Assembly (NCBI GenBank): GCA_025774245.1
Contig: JALGWI010000002.1
Coordinates: 98,648-162,647, forward strand
Direction of reading: 5' to 3'
Source: a bacterium
Lineage (GTDB): Bacteria > Joyebacterota > Joyebacteria > Joyebacterales > Joyebacteraceae
Length of the DNA stretch: 64,000 bases
Part shown: positions 55,460-63,617 of the stretch, one piece after another
Layout of the letters: every line of letters starts with the position of its first letter
How positions within the stretch are numbered: the stretch's first letter is position 1
Program-made: the position numbers and the translations under genes
Notes under the pieces: generated by a model
Seen by the model: only the letters and a program-made list of their open reading frames with translations
Told to the model about the DNA's origin: nothing
Databases searched by the model: none

Positions 55460-57466
55460 CTACTTCAGAAGCGCCATCTTCCTCAAGGCCTTGTCGCCGC
55501 CCGCCTCGATCCTCGAGAAGTAGATGCCCGAGGCGAGGCTCTTGCCGGCGTCGTCCTTGCCGTCCCACACGACCGAGTGCGGACCCGGCGCGACGCTGCC
55601 GTCGACGAGCGTGCGCACGACCTGCCCGTTCACGTTGTGGATGACGAGGTTCACGTGCGCAGCACCAGTCGGCACGGTGAACGCGATCGTCGTCGTGGGG
55701 TTGAACGGGTTCGGGAAGTTCTGTCCGAGCGCGACACGCCGGTACTGACTGTCGCCCTCACCGTCGATGCCCGTGGTGGGCTCGAACCAGTCGAGCACCC
55801 TGGCAACGAGGGTCTTCTGGTTGTCCGGGTCCGCAGCGCTTGTCTTGACGTCCTCGAAGGGGAACCCGGTGAACACGATCTTGTGTCCGGCTTCCTCGAC
55901 GCGGATGCCCCTCGGACCGCCTGTCGCAGTAAAGGTGGCGACCGCCGGCGCTTCCGGCTCCATCGCGTCGACCCCGGCAGCCGGGATCGGACCGCCGAGC
56001 AGCATGAGCGACATGCCGTCGGAGATCGGGTCGGCGGGCACGCCGGTCATCACGAAGCCGCCGACGTCATCGGTCCACGTCGTGAGATGGAGGTAGTCGT
56101 CGGTGAACGCGTTGGCCATCGGGCGCGAGCTCAGGTAGTTCATGCTCGCGAGGAAGAGGTTCCCGCCACCGTCGAGGTAGTCCATCAGGTTCGCTTCGTC
56201 GTCGGGCCTGATGTCGAGGCCGTGCGCGTCCGCCGTCGTCCAGAGGACCGCCCAGTACGACGAGAGCTCGGCCAGGCTCGGCCTGCCCTCGACGTCCGTG
56301 TCCCAATCCCGGTAGAAGTAACCGGTGTCGGTCACGGCCGTCTGCAGGTGCGTCTGGAAGTCGGCACCACCATCGTCGTCGACGATGATGATCGAAGGTG
56401 TCTCGACGAACGTCGCGAACGACGCGGTCGACACGACGTCAACGTCACCCTGGCTCGTCCCCATCAGGGTCGTGAGCCCCATGCCCTGGGTGTCGCCGAC
56501 GAGGTCTTCGAACCTGACCTCGAAGCCCAGCTCCTCGCCGGGATCCATGGCGTGATCGGACGGATCGGTCTCCCACACCACCCCGCCGACCAGACGGTAG
56601 CTCGCCGTCCAATCGGACGGACTCACGCCGTCCGGGAGCACGTCCTGGCTCACGCTGACCGTGACAACGTCCGCGACCGTCCCGGTGTACCTGAGTGTCA
56701 CGTCGTAGGTCGAGGACTCCGAGTAGTCGATCTCGTCGGCGAAGAGCGGCGCCGCGAGCTGGAACTGGTACGGATCGGGCATGATCTGCGCGTTGTAGAC
56801 CTCGTGGGGCGAGAGGTCCTCGATCCAGACCACGACCCTGACCTCGCCCACGGTCGTCCAGGTCTTCGGGATGTCCCGGTAGACCACGAGCGACTCGCCG
56901 GGCGATGAGAGCATGACGGTCTCCGGTGTGAGCACGGCCCGCACCGACCACGGGTACTCCTCGTTCATGTCCTGGATCACGGCGAACTGGGCCGTGAACG
57001 GCCCGGCGCTCGTCGGTTCGGCCACCTTGAAGACGGCCTCGACCCAACCGCCGGTGTCCTCGTCGATGAGCCCATAGGACCGGATCGTCAGCTCCGTGTC
57101 GTTCGCGAGCCTGGCATCGATGATGGGCCGGTAGACGGCGGCGGAGCCGCCCCCCGCGCCGATGACCTCTTCGACGGCGTCGAAGTCGACCTCGGGGATG
57201 CCACTGACGGCGTACATGTTGGCGCGCAGATTCGCGGCGGAGAACGTGTACTCATCCGACAGGTGCCAGTAGACGTTGACCAGCTCGTCCTCGCCGTAGA
57301 CGTCTTCCTGCAGTAGCTCGAGCGCCGCACGGGCGTAAGGGCAGGTACCTCACCACGTCGCTCCGAAGAGCTCGGCAAACACGGCTCGCTGAGCCGCAAT
57401 GGCCGGTACCACTGTCGTCAGCAGGACCAGGGTAATGAGCCCCAGAAGCGCCAATCGCTTCAGCAT
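55460..57466 (-). CDS. probable secreted selenoprotein: thioredoxin-like domain (UxxC) plus FlgD-like sorting domain
   Basis: The frame from the ATG at 57466 (AGGAG six bases upstream) to 55460 is 669 codons with one in-frame TGA, at codon 39 (57352-57350). The product starts with a signal peptide (1-25, ending AIAAQ). It then reads AVFAELFGATW-U-GTCPYARAALELL, a thioredoxin-fold active site with selenocysteine replacing the first Cys of CxxC, and a cis-Pro-like GIPEV near 88-92. A beta domain (about 185-330), an alpha/beta domain (SIIIVDDDGGADF ... LDGGGNLFLASM) and a C-terminal FlgD-like domain (GQNFPNPFNPTTTIAF ... KMALLK) follow. The downstream Omp28-like protein has FCPNC at the aligned site. 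Without UGA decoding, the signal peptide is cut off from a 585-residue remainder starting at 57217. Confidence 0.83.
57307..57352 (-). promoter_or_regulatory. candidate bacterial SECIS element, first selenoprotein
   Basis: After the UGA (57352-57350), a 4-bp all-GC stem CGCC/GGCG (57335-57332 with 57327-57324 by pairing register) closes a 5-nt loop CGUGC that begins 19 nt after the UGA. The second loop base is G. An outer 5-bp stem CCUGC/GCAGG ends at 57307. Spacing and loop G fit the general bacterial SECIS rules, but the upper stem is minimal. Confidence 0.55.
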
Positions 57467-57563
57467 CTTCCACTCCTTTCGCGGCGGCGCCGCTCTTGTT
57501 GTCAGGATCCTGCCGCCTGCTGGCTGTGGAAGCAGTATTCCTGCTCGTTCTCCACTCTCATGA

Positions 57564-58649
57564 CTATTCGTTCAACAGCCTTCCGGACTGGATGATCTCG
57601 AGTGTCGTGTCGTCCTGGACGAAGGCGATCACGCCCAGGTTGTTCACGTTCCAGGACGGGTCGACCACGATGTCGCGCTCGACCACGACGGAATCACCGA
57701 CTGCCGAAATCGTGAGTGGCGCGTCGTCGAGCATGTTCCTCACGACGAACTCGTACGGCGGAACGTGCTCCGGGACGTCGTCCTCGAAGACGGCGATCCG
57801 GACCACGTTCGACGCGCCGGAGAGCGTCGAGTGGACCTTGACCTTCACGGCCACGCTCCCCCGGCCGGCCTCTATCGATCCGGTGAGGTCGACGGTGATC
57901 GGCGACCCGACGTCTCTCCTGAGATCGATCTCGAACGCGTAGTCCTCCTCGGCGGACGCCACCGTCGGCGCGCCCAGCACGGTTCTCAGGCCGTCGAACA
58001 CCGCGACCGGGAAGGCGGTCGGCGGAATCCCGTGCGCGCTGAAATAGACGTCGCAGCGCGCGATCGTCTCGGTGGTCGCGACGGCATCCGGCGGCGGGGA
58101 GTAGTGGTACGCGATGACCGTCAACTCGTCGGGACCGTACTGGTCGATGAGGTTCTGGAGCGCCTCCTCGCCGTTCGGGCAGTTCGGGCAGAACTGGTTC
58201 GTCAGGTACTCGACGAGCACCACCCGGGGCACGAGCTCGCCTCCGCCCGAGACGGCGGTGAATTCACACGTCGCCGGGTTCGGGTCGACGGCGTCCTCGT
58301 CGTCGACGGCGGCAACCTCGAAGAGGTGGTCGCCCTCGGCGACGCCCTCGATCGTGATCGACTCCTCGTCGGTCACGCCGGACGTGTCCGCGCCCGCGTC
58401 GCTCCCGTAGCTCCATTCGTAGTGGTCGACGTCACCGTCGGGATCGTCCCCGGTCCATTCGATCGTGACGTCGTCACCCGCCTGGACATTCCGAGCCGAT
58501 GGGCAATCCGTCAACTCGGTCCAGGGCGGCAGGTTCGCCGCGACCGGGTCGTCGAACCAGTCGCAGCCGCCGACGAGGGCGGCCGCGGCCAGTGCCGCGA
58601 CGGTCGTCGCCAGTGTTCCCGCGGTCCATCTGCGAAGCGCTCCGGACAA
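57564..58649 (-). CDS. Omp28-like lipoprotein with thioredoxin-fold CxxC
   Basis: A 361-residue lipoprotein (hydrophobic 9-26, lipobox LVGGC with Cys 29). Residues about 40-132 form an Ig/FN3-like domain (VTIEWTGDDPDGDVDHYEWS). From about 140 a thioredoxin-like domain of the Omp28 group begins, RVVLVEYLTNQFCPNCPNGE with Cys 154 and Cys 157, and it continues through GIPPTAFPVAVFDG with a cis-Pro. A beta-rich C-terminal part follows. The domain aligns with the selenoprotein candidate, with Cys 154 at the Sec position. The start is TTG with AGGAGG upstream. It follows the beta-barrel gene by 9 bases. Confidence 0.87.
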   Translation of the reverse strand: MSGALRRWTAGTLATTVAALAAAALVGGCDWFDDPVAANLPPWTELTDCPSARNVQAGDDVTIEWTGDDPDGDVDHYEWSYGSDAGADTSGVTDEESITIEGVAEGDHLFEVAAVDDEDAVDPNPATCEFTAVSGGGELVPRVVLVEYLTNQFCPNCPNGEEALQNLIDQYGPDELTVIAYHYSPPPDAVATTETIARCDVYFSAHGIPPTAFPVAVFDGLRTVLGAPTVASAEEDYAFEIDLRRDVGSPITVDLTGSIEAGRGSVAVKVKVHSTLSGASNVVRIAVFEDDVPEHVPPYEFVVRNMLDDAPLTISAVGDSVVVERDIVVDPSWNVNNLGVIAFVQDDTTLEIIQSGRLLNE

Positions 58650-58658
58650 CCGGCCCTC

Positions 58659-60158
58659 CTAGAAGTACTTCGTGAAGCGCAGGCGCGCTCCGGCGAACTC
58701 GGGCTCGAAGAGGCAGACGCCCCCCGTGCACACCTTCCCGCCGCGCTGCGTGCCGCCCGCGAGCGAGACCTCGAGGTCGTAGTCGAGGATCATCCGTCGC
58801 ACCTCGAGGAGGAGCCACGAGTCGCGCGGTGCGCCCACCAGGTCCCGCGTCGTCGTCTCGAAGGTCCCGATGACGGTCGTCTCGAGCGTCGGATACCAGG
58901 CCGCCGCAGCGATGTAGTCGTTGTACGTCTCGAGCGACGGTTCCTCGACCCTCTGTCCTTCGAGCGTGATCTCGATCGTCTGCGTCCCGCCGACGATGAA
59001 CTCGAGCTCACCGACGCCGATCAAGTGCTCCGTGTATTTGCTCGTCCAGTCGTCGCCCTGGAAGAGGTACTCGCGCTGCCACGAGCCGGCGATCGCGAAC
59101 CGCGCGTTCTCGCTCAGATCGTGGACGTAGTACCCGTACATCTCCCAATGGCGGAGCCGGTTGTCGTGCCTCCGCGCCTCGGAGCTCCCGAACATGAGAG
59201 AGCCCTTGCCGCCGACGGGAGCGTTCGCCTCGGCGAGCCACCCCACCTCGTCGTTGAGGTTCACCTGGTAGGTCGCCCGGTTCATGAGCGTCCACAGGTG
59301 CTCCGACACGGCGGTCGGCGGGTTCACCACGTAGTGCTCGTAGGCCTCGTAGTCCTTGAACTCGCCGAAGAGCGTGAGCCAGTCGATCTGCGCCGTGGCG
59401 GTCACGTACGTCGCGTGCCCGTCGAGCGCCTCCTCGCCCGCGGGGTACTCCCCGTTCCTGGTCGCGTACTCGGCGCCCAGTGTCACGGGGCCGAGCCACG
59501 CGTCGAGCTCGCCGCCCAGAACGGTGTCCTCGAATCGGGCGGTCGCCTCGGGAAGGTCGATGTCGTCGTCAACGTCGAGGCTGATCCGCTCGACGGCGCT
59601 CGCCGCCAGACTGAGCCAGTCGGTCGCGCGCACGCCCGCCCGCGCAGCCCGGATCGTGTACTCCGTGCGCTGCGTCGGCGTGTGATCGTCGCCCGTGACG
59701 CCGGCCAGGAGAGCCCACTCGGTCGGACCCAGCCTGTACTCGGTCAAGAGACCATCGAGCGACGTGTCGTGCTCGACCGCGACCTCCTCGTAGCTCCTGA
59801 GGGTGATACCTCGCCCGAACGTCTCGAAGAAGCTCCCCGCCCTGAGGAGGAGATCCCCCTGCTCGTACGCCGCGTAGCGCTGCTTGATCCCGGCCGGAGG
59901 CACGTAGATCGCCGCCGGGTTGTACGAGGGATCCGAGAGCTGATACGCGCGGAAGACCCCGCCCACCGTCACCGGCCCCACGCCGAGGTCGAGCTCGAAC
60001 CTGCCGTCCGCCACCGACGCTTCCTCGTCGGTGTTGTAGAGGTACTCCCCCGTCACAACACCGCCGACGTAGACGTCGCTCTGACCCCGCGCTTCCGGAG
60101 GAAGGCACGAGATCAGGAGCACGAGAACGAGGGCGGACGCGATCCGTCCCCTACTCAC
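58659..60158 (-). CDS. outer membrane beta-barrel protein, DUF6029-like
   Basis: A 499-residue protein with a signal peptide (about 1-25, ending ARGQS) and alternating hydrophobic strands throughout, ending in ARLRFTKYF with a terminal Phe as in outer membrane barrels. GRFELDLGVGPVTVGGVFRA, GSFFETFGRGITLRSYEEVA and AYEQGDLLLRAG are reminiscent of the DUF6029 proteins encoded beside TlpA and Omp28 genes in Bacteroidota. It may be a channel or secretion partner for the redox proteins in this operon. The start is GTG, 8 bases inside the end of the TlpA-like gene. Confidence 0.75.
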   Translation of the reverse strand: MSRGRIASALVLVLLISCLPPEARGQSDVYVGGVVTGEYLYNTDEEASVADGRFELDLGVGPVTVGGVFRAYQLSDPSYNPAAIYVPPAGIKQRYAAYEQGDLLLRAGSFFETFGRGITLRSYEEVAVEHDTSLDGLLTEYRLGPTEWALLAGVTGDDHTPTQRTEYTIRAARAGVRATDWLSLAASAVERISLDVDDDIDLPEATARFEDTVLGGELDAWLGPVTLGAEYATRNGEYPAGEEALDGHATYVTATAQIDWLTLFGEFKDYEAYEHYVVNPPTAVSEHLWTLMNRATYQVNLNDEVGWLAEANAPVGGKGSLMFGSSEARRHDNRLRHWEMYGYYVHDLSENARFAIAGSWQREYLFQGDDWTSKYTEHLIGVGELEFIVGGTQTIEITLEGQRVEEPSLETYNDYIAAAAWYPTLETTVIGTFETTTRDLVGAPRDSWLLLEVRRMILDYDLEVSLAGGTQRGGKVCTGGVCLFEPEFAGARLRFTKYF

Positions 60159-60741
60159 CGCTTCCCTCCGCGGCCGCAGGCGTCTCGGCCGCCTCGGACT
60201 CGTCCGGCGTCGCCGGCTCCTCGGGGCACTCCTCCGGGAAGAGCTCCTTCATCGTCTCCGCCAGCTCTTCGTGGTGACCCGGACGATACCCGGTCACCGA
60301 GTAGAGGATCGCTCCGTCGGTTCCGACGAGAACCGTCCGCGGCACGGAAGACACGTGGTACTTCTTCGCCACCTTCTGCGACGAGTCGAGCAGAACCTCG
60401 AACGTGTACCCCTTCGACTTGATGAAGGAGCCGACCCTCGAGCTCGATCTCGGCCCATCGATGGAGACGGCGACGACCTTCATGCCGCAGTTTCTGTAGT
60501 TGTCAAAGAGCTCCTGAAGCTGAGGGAATCCCTTGATACACGGCTTGCACCAGGTGGCCCAGAAATCAATGACCACCGGACCGTCCTTCAGGAGTTCCGT
60601 AAGCTTCACGTCCTTACCAGACAGATTCTTGAGCGTGAAATCGGGCGCCTTCTCACTGGCCGCCCACGACACAGCCGTACCCGCCAACACGAGAAGCGTT
60701 GCGCCGAGGATGACCAGGACGCTGGTTCTCCTGCTCTTCAT
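60151..60741 (-). CDS. TlpA-like periplasmic thioredoxin-family protein
   Basis: A 196-residue protein with an N-terminal signal or anchor (about 5-27, ending SWAAS). Its thioredoxin/AhpC-type domain starts APDFTLKNLSGKDVKLTEL and has the active site DFWATWCKPCIKGFPQL (CKPC) and a cis-Pro at VSSVPRTVLVG. A Glu/Ala/Pro-rich tail of about 30 residues ends the protein. It would reduce disulfides or act in protein maturation outside the cytoplasm. The ATG at 60741 has GGAGGG upstream. Driven by a near-perfect promoter, it leads an operon with the barrel protein, the Omp28-like protein and the selenoprotein candidate. Confidence 0.92.
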   Translation of the reverse strand: MKSRRTSVLVILGATLLVLAGTAVSWAASEKAPDFTLKNLSGKDVKLTELLKDGPVVIDFWATWCKPCIKGFPQLQELFDNYRNCGMKVVAVSIDGPRSSSRVGSFIKSKGYTFEVLLDSSQKVAKKYHVSSVPRTVLVGTDGAILYSVTGYRPGHHEELAETMKELFPEECPEEPATPDESEAAETPAAAEGSGE

Positions 60742-60766
60742 ATTCCCTCCATGGCTTACCGACACC

Positions 60767-60795
60767 ATTATACCACCACAATGGCCAAAGGTCAA
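60767..60795 (-). promoter_or_regulatory. strong promoter of the secreted redox operon
   Basis: TTGACC (60795-60790), a 17-bp spacer and a perfect TATAAT (60772-60767): eleven of twelve consensus positions, the best promoter in the window. Confidence 0.85.
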
Positions 60796-60973
60796 GAAGC
60801 CCGCCGGCGAGCAGCGGGACTCCGCATCATCCTATCCTCTATAGACGCAGCCCCCGGACGGGGATTCACCCCACCGCGGGAGCCGTTCGTGCCCGCAGAC
60901 TGCGCCATGAAGCACCTGGGGGCGCGGTCCTGGGAGTCCTGCAGCGGCCTTCGCCGGTTCGGTCCGGTCCGGG

Positions 60974-61648
60974 TCAGAGGCTGGCGAGCTCGACGCCGAC
61001 CCCGATCACCGACTCCTCGCTCCGGTCCTCCCCGATGAGCCGGACGATGCGCCCGAGGACCTCCCGGATCGCCTCCTCGTCCGACACCAGATCCATTCTC
61101 TCCGTCTCGATCGTGAGGACGCGCGTCGCCCGTGAGGCGCGGCTGCACCAGTCCTCGTACTCGCAGTTCAGAGCGTCGAGGTACGCCGCCGAGATGTCCC
61201 GCTCGCAGTCTCTGCCCCGGCACCTGATGCGGTCGACCAGCGTGTCGACCGAGGCGCGAAGGTAGACGACGAGATCCGGCGTTCGAAGGAAGCTCGTCAT
61301 CGCATCGAACAGGGCGACGTAGTTCTCGTAGTCGCGGTCCGACATGAAACCCTGCGTGTGAAGCGTCGCCGCGAAGATCTCTTTGTCTTCGTAGATCGTG
61401 CGGTCCTGAATGCAGGGCTCGTCCAGGCTCACCATCTGTCGGTGTATCTCGAATCGCTTCGAGAGGAAGAAGACCTGGAGATGGAACGACCACCTCTCCA
61501 TGTCTTCGTAGAAGTCGTCGAGGTAGGGATTGTCGATCACGGGCTCGTAGTACGCTCTCCATCCGAGGTGGTTGGCGAGAAGCGTCGTCAGATTCGTCTT
61601 GCCGACGCCGATATTTCCGGCCACGGCCACAAACTGTCCGGGTCGCAT
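60974..61648 (-). CDS. deoxynucleoside kinase
   Basis: A 224-residue kinase of the deoxyadenosine/deoxyguanosine kinase family, used in nucleoside salvage. The P-loop is VAVAGNIGVGKTNLTTLL (about 8-25). EPVIDNPYLDDFYEDMERW binds the nucleoside, QDRTIYEDKEIFA is the catalytic DR segment, and the lid is IRCRGRDCERDIS. The last 20 residues are acidic. It has its own promoter. The 178-bp gap downstream, before the TlpA operon promoter, contains GC-rich inverted segments but no gene that I can identify. Confidence 0.93.
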   Translation of the reverse strand: MRPGQFVAVAGNIGVGKTNLTTLLANHLGWRAYYEPVIDNPYLDDFYEDMERWSFHLQVFFLSKRFEIHRQMVSLDEPCIQDRTIYEDKEIFAATLHTQGFMSDRDYENYVALFDAMTSFLRTPDLVVYLRASVDTLVDRIRCRGRDCERDISAAYLDALNCEYEDWCSRASRATRVLTIETERMDLVSDEEAIREVLGRIVRLIGEDRSEESVIGVGVELASL

Positions 61649-61711
61649 TGAAACGCTCCGCTATCTGAGGAGGTGATTGCCGGCGGAAACGAGCCAGCTC
61701 GAGGCGGCCCG

Positions 61712-61741
61712 AATGTACTCCCGGGCCCGGAGGGGTGTCAA
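61712..61741 (-). promoter_or_regulatory. promoter of the deoxynucleoside kinase gene
   Basis: A perfect TTGACA (61741-61736), an 18-bp spacer and TACATT (61717-61712). The leader would be about 58 nt. Confidence 0.7.
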
Positions 61742-61819
61742 CGGAATTCGAAAGCGAAGCGCAAGTCGCATCGACGCACGGCGTGCGAGTGGCGGACGGC
61801 GATCTCAGTGCGCGCGCCG

Positions 61820-62212
61820 TCACGGCAGGACGCGGACGCCGGTCCCGACGTCCACCCGTTCGGCCAGCCTCCGAAGGTCGCCGTTTCGGAGACGGATGCA
61901 CCCTCGCGTCGAGTGCGACCCGATCAGGTCGGGTTCGTTCGTGCCGTGAATGCCGATCCCCTCCCACGGCGGACAGCAGAGGCGAAGGAAGAACGGGCCG
62001 TACGCTCTCACGCCCTCGTGCTCCCACTCGCTCGAGTCCTCGATCGATTCGATCTCGAACTCGCCCTCGGGGGTTCGGCAGTCGCCCTCGGCGAGCTTGT
62101 CGCCGCCGTCGGGGTTCGAACCGATCGCGACGGAGAACAGCTCCACGCCGTCCTCCGTCGCAAGTTCCAGCTCGAAGCGCGATTTCCAGATCGTCACGCG
62201 CGGCAGATTCAT
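61820..62212 (-). CDS. L,D-transpeptidase catalytic domain (YkuD-like) protein
   Basis: A 130-residue single-domain YkuD protein. The active-site block reads GIHGTNEPDLIGSHSTRGCIRLRN, with the conserved His and the nucleophilic Cys; an earlier segment is GDCRTPEGEFEIESI. Such enzymes cross-link peptidoglycan or attach proteins to it. No signal peptide is visible, so export is unexplained. Its ATG overlaps, by 4 bp, the end of the small selenoprotein frame when the UGA is read through, so it may depend on that frame for translation. Confidence 0.87.
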   Translation of the reverse strand: MNLPRVTIWKSRFELELATEDGVELFSVAIGSNPDGGDKLAEGDCRTPEGEFEIESIEDSSEWEHEGVRAYGPFFLRLCCPPWEGIGIHGTNEPDLIGSHSTRGCIRLRNGDLRRLAERVDVGTGVRVLP

Positions 62213-62376
62213 CGATCGTCGACCTCGGTCGTGGCGCCTGCGTCATCGGCCCGCTCCGCGGGCCGGCAGCCCGTGCGCAGTCACGTCGACACACCGAGCC
62301 TGGGCAGCACCACCAGCTGCAGCAGAAGCCACACGCCGATGAAAACGATGGGCAGGGCCAGTTCTCCCCAGTTCAT
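62209..62376 (-). CDS. probable 55-residue membrane selenoprotein (UxxxxC)
   Basis: A short frame begins at the ATG at 62376 with a strong GGGAGG upstream. It encodes MNWGELALPIVFIGVWLLLQ, one membrane helix, then LVVLPRLGVST followed by TGA at codon 32 (62283-62281). Read as selenocysteine, translation continues U-LRTGCRPAERADDAGATTE to a TGA at 62211-62209 that overlaps the next ATG as ATGA. The downstream Cys five residues after Sec could pair with it. An 8-bp hairpin follows the UGA. It lies between a TlpA-like lipoprotein and an L,D-transpeptidase, so a redox role beside TlpA is likely. The alternative is a 31-residue peptide ending at this TGA. Confidence 0.78.
62247..62265 (-). promoter_or_regulatory. 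candidate bacterial SECIS hairpin, second selenoprotein
   Basis: A perfect 8-bp stem CGGCCCGC/GCGGGCCG with a 3-nt loop GGA. The loop starts 24 nt after the UGA, within the 16-37 nt range of bacterial SECIS elements, and has G in its first two positions. Confidence 0.75.
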
Positions 62377-62413
62377 CACTCGCCTCCCGCCGGCCTTCCT
62401 GCCGGTCTCCACG

Positions 62414-63097
62414 CTAGGCGCCCTCGCCCCCGACTCCGAGAAGCTCAACGACCTCGCTCCTGAGGCCGTCGATCATCGAGGGGTGGAATCCCACGTGCTT
62501 CGAGACGATCCGACCGTCCCGTCCAATAATGAACGTGGTGGGGATGCTCAGCACCTTGAACTGCGACTGCACGCTCTGGTTCCCCACGAGCACCGGGTAG
62601 CTCATCCGGTTGGTTTCGGCGAAGGGTCTCAACACGCGCGCGCCGCCCTTGTCGAGCCCGACGCCGACGACGACGAGCCCCTGGTCCCGGTACTCCTCAT
62701 AGAGGGACACGAGAAAGGGAATCTCCGCCCGGCACGGTCCGCACCAGGTCGCCCACATGTCGAGCATGACGACCTTCCCCTCGAACTCCGCGAGGGTGAC
62801 GTCGTTGCCGTCGAGATCCGGAAGGGTGAACGGCGGCGGGTACAGCCCGACCTCGACACCGATCCGGCGATCCGCGGCCGCCGATGTGGCGGCGCCCGGA
62901 TCCGTCTCTGCCTCGCTCGCGCCCTCGTCCGACGGCTGCGTCTCTTCGATCGCAGTCCCAGACGGCGGCGGCGCCTGCTCCTCTGCGTGACGCTCCTCGG
63001 GAACGGTCTCACCCGTTCCACCCCCGCAACCGGCCGCACCGACAACGAGGGCCGCTGCGAGAAGGAGGCACGGCACCAGCTTCGATCTTCCGATCAT
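62414..63097 (-). CDS. TlpA/ResA-like thioredoxin-domain lipoprotein
   Basis: A 227-residue lipoprotein (hydrophobic 8-22, VGAAGC with Cys 24), with a 60-residue disordered Glu/Ala/Pro linker and then a TlpA-type domain. PFTLPDLDGNDVTLAEFEGK starts the domain, the active site is MWATWCGPCRAEIPF, and IPTTFIIGRDG contains the cis-Pro. It would act as an envelope disulfide reductant, for example in cytochrome c or other maturation. It sits 29 bases after trxA and 37 bases before the small selenoprotein frame. Confidence 0.92.
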   Translation of the reverse strand: MIGRSKLVPCLLLAAALVVGAAGCGGGTGETVPEERHAEEQAPPPSGTAIEETQPSDEGASEAETDPGAATSAAADRRIGVEVGLYPPPFTLPDLDGNDVTLAEFEGKVVMLDMWATWCGPCRAEIPFLVSLYEEYRDQGLVVVGVGLDKGGARVLRPFAETNRMSYPVLVGNQSVQSQFKVLSIPTTFIIGRDGRIVSKHVGFHPSMIDGLRSEVVELLGVGGEGA

Positions 63098-63126
63098 CTC
63101 GGTTTCCTCCGTTCAGGCAACGGCGT

Positions 63127-63456
63127 CTAGAGCAGCGCCGTGATCTTGTCCTGGATGTGCTGCTTCTGCGCAGCGCCGATCAGCGAGTCGACCTGCGAGC
63201 CGCCCTTGAAGAACACCATCGTCGGGATGCTCCGGATGCTGAAGCGCTCGGACAGACCGGGGTTCTCATCGACGTTGACCTTCGCCACCTTGACCTTGCC
63301 TTCGTTCTCCGCCGCGACCTCCTCGAGGACGGGCCCGACGATCAGGCACGGCCCGCACCACGGCGCCCAGAAATCCACGAGCACGAGCGTGTCGGATCCG
63401 AGGACCTCAGTGTCGAACGTCTGGTCGGTAACCGCCACGGTGTTCGTCGTCTCCAT
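63127..63456 (-). CDS. trxA: thioredoxin
   Basis: A 109-residue thioredoxin of normal length. The active site is [40 protein letters not shown] is the central strand region, and [11 protein letters not shown] has the cis-Pro. It is a cytoplasmic disulfide reductant. The ATG at 63456 gives the standard length; the longer frame to 63618 is Arg/Lys/Pro-rich and unlike thioredoxin. The 161-bp gap before it shows no convincing promoter, so it is probably co-transcribed with arsR. Confidence 0.96.
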   Translation of the reverse strand: METTNTVAVTDQTFDTEVLGSDTLVLVDFWAPWCGPCLIVGPVLEEVAAENEGKVKVAKVNVDENPGLSERFSIRSIPTMVFFKGGSQVDSLIGAAQKQHIQDKITALL

Positions 63457-63617
63457 TCCTGCTGCTCCTTTCGGTTCTCTCGGGAACGGTCTCGCCTGCG
63501 GCGCCCGCCCCCGTCGGGTCGTCTTCGACCCTGGTTCGTCCTTCCCGTTCGTCGCCTTCGCCTTTGTCTCTCTCCCTGCGAACTCCCCACAGTGCGCCGG
63601 GCGGCTCGCCGGGGTCA

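Noticed and set aside
57350-57352. Reading the in-frame TGA as Trp (altered genetic code)
   Set aside because: Many genes in the window end properly at TGA (ecfA2, rsmI, wzz, the YkuD-like gene and others), so TGA is a normal stop.
57218-57466. The region before 57217 as non-coding, with the gene starting at the ATG at 57217
   Set aside because: That would leave an exported, sorting-domain protein without a signal peptide, and ignores a perfect ribosome site, signal sequence and active-site motif in the same frame upstream.
60796-60973. GC-rich gap with paired GCCCCC/GGGGGC segments as a structured RNA
   Set aside because: I could not match it to SRP RNA, RNase P, tmRNA, 6S or a known riboswitch, and pairing of this kind is expected by chance at this GC content.
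61820-62212. Extending the deoxynucleoside kinase (stop at 60974) through its TGA as another selenoprotein
   Set aside because: The read-through is an unconserved-looking Pro/Arg run with no Cys motif or suitable hairpin, so its stop is ordinary.
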